A DNA stretch of 64,000 bases from NCBI GenBank assembly GCA_013822125.1, contig PNJY01000003.1, positions 1 through 64,000 on the forward strand. Direction: 5' to 3'. Below, one piece after another: positions 61,668-64,000 of this stretch (position 1 is its first letter; every line of letters begins with the position of its first letter). The stretch comes from Erythrobacter sp. Lineage in GTDB: Bacteria; Pseudomonadota; Alphaproteobacteria; Sphingomonadales; Sphingomonadaceae. A model generated the notes under the pieces. The model saw only the letters and a list, made by a program, of their open reading frames with translations. It ran no database searches and was not told the origin of the DNA. A program made the position numbers and the translations under genes.

Positions 61668-63077
61668 ATGTCAGCAAGTTATGACGTCATCGTTCTCGGC
61701 TCCGGACCCGGCGGCTATGTCGCGGCGATCCGCGCTGCGCAACTCGGGCTCAAGACCGCGATTGTAGAGCGCGAGAACCTGGGCGGCATCTGCCTCAACT
61801 GGGGCTGCATCCCTACCAAGGCGCTGCTGCGGTCTGCCGAAATCTTCCACTATATGCAGCACGCCAAGGATTATGGCCTTGTTGCCAAGGGGATAGAGGC
61901 CGATCTTGAGGCGGTGGTGAAGCGCAGCCGCGGCGTCGCCAAGCAGCTCAACCAGGGCGTCACCCACCTGATGAAGAAGAACAAGATCACAGTGCACATG
62001 GGCGAGGGCACGCTGACTGGACCGACTGCGCTCACCGTCAAAGGAGAGAAGGGCGAAGAGAAGCTAAACGCCAAACACGTCATCGTCGCCACCGGCGCGC
62101 GTGCGCGCGACCTGCCGTTCGCACCTGCCGATGGAAAGCGCATCTGGACATATCGCCATGCCATGACCCCGCCCGAAATGCCGAAGAAGCTGCTGGTGAT
62201 CGGATCCGGCGCGATCGGGATCGAATTCGCCAGTTTCTACAACGATCTGGGCGCTGAGGTGACCGTGGTCGAAATGCTCGACCGGGTGGTGCCGGTGGAA
62301 GACGCGGACGTCTCCGCCTTCCTCGAAAAGTCGCTCACAAAGCAAGGCATGACGGTGATGACCGGAGCCGGGGTCGAAGACCTGAAGGCCAGCGCCACCG
62401 GGGTCAAGGCCAGGATCAAGGACAAGGCTGGCAAGGTCAGCGAGCCGGACTTCACCCACGCCATCGTCGCCATCGGCATCGTGCCCAATACCGAGAACAT
62501 CGGGCTGGAAAAGCTGGCGGATTTGGACCGCGGCTTCATCAAGATCGATCCTTATGGCCGCACCAAGGCCAAGGGCCTGTGGGCAATCGGCGACTGCACC
62601 CCTGGGCCGTGGCTGGCGCACAAGGCTAGCCACGAAGGCGTGACCGCCGCCGAGGCGATTGCGCAAGAGCTCGGTAACAAGGATGTCCACCCGCACCCGC
62701 TCGATCGCAACAACATCCCCGGCTGTACCTATTGCCACCCGCAGATCGCCAGTGTCGGCATGACCGAGGCCAAGGCGAAGGAGGCAGGATATACTGTCAA
62801 GGTCGGCAATTTCCCCTTCATCGGCAACGGCAAGGCGATTGCGCTGGGCGAGGCCGAAGGCTTCATCAAGACTGTGTTCGACGCCAAGACCGGCGAACTG
62901 CTGGGTGCGCACATGATCGGGGCCGAAGTGACCGAACTGATCCAGGGCTATACTGTCGGCAAGCAGCTCGAGACGACCGAAGCGGAACTGATGCAGACCA
63001 TTTTCCCGCACCCGACGCTGTCCGAAATGATGCATGAAAGCGTTCTGGGTGCATACGGGCGAGCCCTACACATTTGA
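61668..63077 (+). CDS. lpdA: Dihydrolipoyl dehydrogenase
   Basis: YDVIVLGSGPGGYVAAIRAAQLGLKTAIVERENLGGICLNWGCIPTKALL. Confidence 0.97.
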   Translation: MSASYDVIVLGSGPGGYVAAIRAAQLGLKTAIVERENLGGICLNWGCIPTKALLRSAEIFHYMQHAKDYGLVAKGIEADLEAVVKRSRGVAKQLNQGVTHLMKKNKITVHMGEGTLTGPTALTVKGEKGEEKLNAKHVIVATGARARDLPFAPADGKRIWTYRHAMTPPEMPKKLLVIGSGAIGIEFASFYNDLGAEVTVVEMLDRVVPVEDADVSAFLEKSLTKQGMTVMTGAGVEDLKASATGVKARIKDKAGKVSEPDFTHAIVAIGIVPNTENIGLEKLADLDRGFIKIDPYGRTKAKGLWAIGDCTPGPWLAHKASHEGVTAAEAIAQELGNKDVHPHPLDRNNIPGCTYCHPQIASVGMTEAKAKEAGYTVKVGNFPFIGNGKAIALGEAEGFIKTVFDAKTGELLGAHMIGAEVTELIQGYTVGKQLETTEAELMQTIFPHPTLSEMMHESVLGAYGRALHI

Positions 63078-63107
63078 GCGCACATCTGAGCGAATAGAGG
63101 GAGGGCG

Positions 63108-64000
63108 ATGACAGATTTTCTCGTAATCGCCTTCCTGATCCTGCTCGCGGGCGTAGTCGCGGTGCCGCTGGCCACGCGCCTGGGCCTCGGTTCGGTGCTC
63201 GGCTATCTGCTCGCCGGAATGGCGATCAGCCCGCTACTCGGAATTCTCAAGGTCGATCTCGACCAGCTTCAGCTCTTTGCCGAATTCGGCGTGGTGATGA
63301 TGCTGTTCCTCGTCGGGCTCGAACTTGAACCGAAGCGCCTGTGGGACATGCGCAGGCGGCTGATCGGAATGGGCGGCGGCCAGGTGGTGCTGACCACGCT
63401 GGTGATTGCCGCCATCGCACTGATCTATGGCAACGACTGGCGCACCGCCGTGGGTATCGGCATGGTGCTGGCGCTGTCTTCCACCGCAATCATCGTCCAG
63501 ACGCTGCGCGAGAAGGGGCTGCTGCGAAGCGAGGGCGGAGAGGCCAGCTTTGCCGTGCTGCTGGTGCAGGACGTGGCGGTAATCCCGATCCTGGCGATCC
63601 TGCCGCTGCTGGCGGTTCCCGAACTGGCAGCGCAGGCCGGTGGCGTGGCGGGCGAGGCCGCGCACGCGGAGGGGTGGACACTCACAGCGGAAATGCCCCG
63701 ATGGCTTGCCGGGATCGTCACCGTGGCGGCTGTGGCGCTCGTCGTGTTCATCGGCAACACGCTGACGCGTCCGGTGTTTCGCTTCATCGCTGGGGCGCAG
63801 TTGCGCGAACTGTTCACCGGCACCGCGTTGATGTTCGTGATCGGGATCGCGCTGCTGATGTCGCTCGTCGGGCTGTCCCCAGCGCTCGGCACCTTCCTTG
63901 CGGGCGTGGTGCTGGCGAACAGCGAATACCGCCACGAACTCGAAGCCGATATCGAGCCGTTCAAGGGCCTGCTGCTCGGCCTGTTCTTCATCACCGTGGG
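63108..64000 (+). CDS. KefB/KefC-type monovalent cation:proton antiporter (CPA2), truncated by window end
   Basis: Read from sequence: MTDFLVIAFLILLAGVVAVPLATRLGLGSVLGYLLAGMAISPLLG...GVVMMLFLVGLELEPKRLW; no stop before 64000. Confidence 0.88.
   Translation, partial: MTDFLVIAFLILLAGVVAVPLATRLGLGSVLGYLLAGMAISPLLGILKVDLDQLQLFAEFGVVMMLFLVGLELEPKRLWDMRRRLIGMGGGQVVLTTLVIAAIALIYGNDWRTAVGIGMVLALSSTAIIVQTLREKGLLRSEGGEASFAVLLVQDVAVIPILAILPLLAVPELAAQAGGVAGEAAHAEGWTLTAEMPRWLAGIVTVAAVALVVFIGNTLTRPVFRFIAGAQLRELFTGTALMFVIGIALLMSLVGLSPALGTFLAGVVLANSEYRHELEADIEPFKGLLLGLFFITV

Overview
High-GC alphaproteobacterial chromosome segment. Gene content and order look like Sphingomonadales/Erythrobacteraceae (inference from protein families; no search was run). 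Most of it is housekeeping: glyQ-glyS, ppdK, comF, hisI, cysK, tyrS, parE, rsmI-yraN-gshB, xerC-hemW, rdgB-rph, hrcA-grpE, dnaK-dnaJ, radA, alr, proS, rnr, pdhC, lpdA. No rRNA, CRISPR array or transposase was seen. Two features stand out. (1) A 987-bp, low-GC insertion at the 3' end of grpE is flanked by a perfect 49-bp direct repeat (38114-38162 and 39101-39149). It carries one gene for a membrane-anchored, CobT-like VWA protein, whose last codons and stop come from a duplicate of the grpE 3' end. (2) A set of palindromic repeats occurs between genes and also in frame inside glyS (two) and pdhC (two), resembling the Rickettsia palindromic element phenomenon. Other signals include a GTTC-N7-GTTC SOS-type box before radA, a CTTG-N17-CCTATAT heat-shock-type promoter before dnaK, an archaeal/eukaryal-type ProRS, and an MFS transporter with a large soluble insertion.
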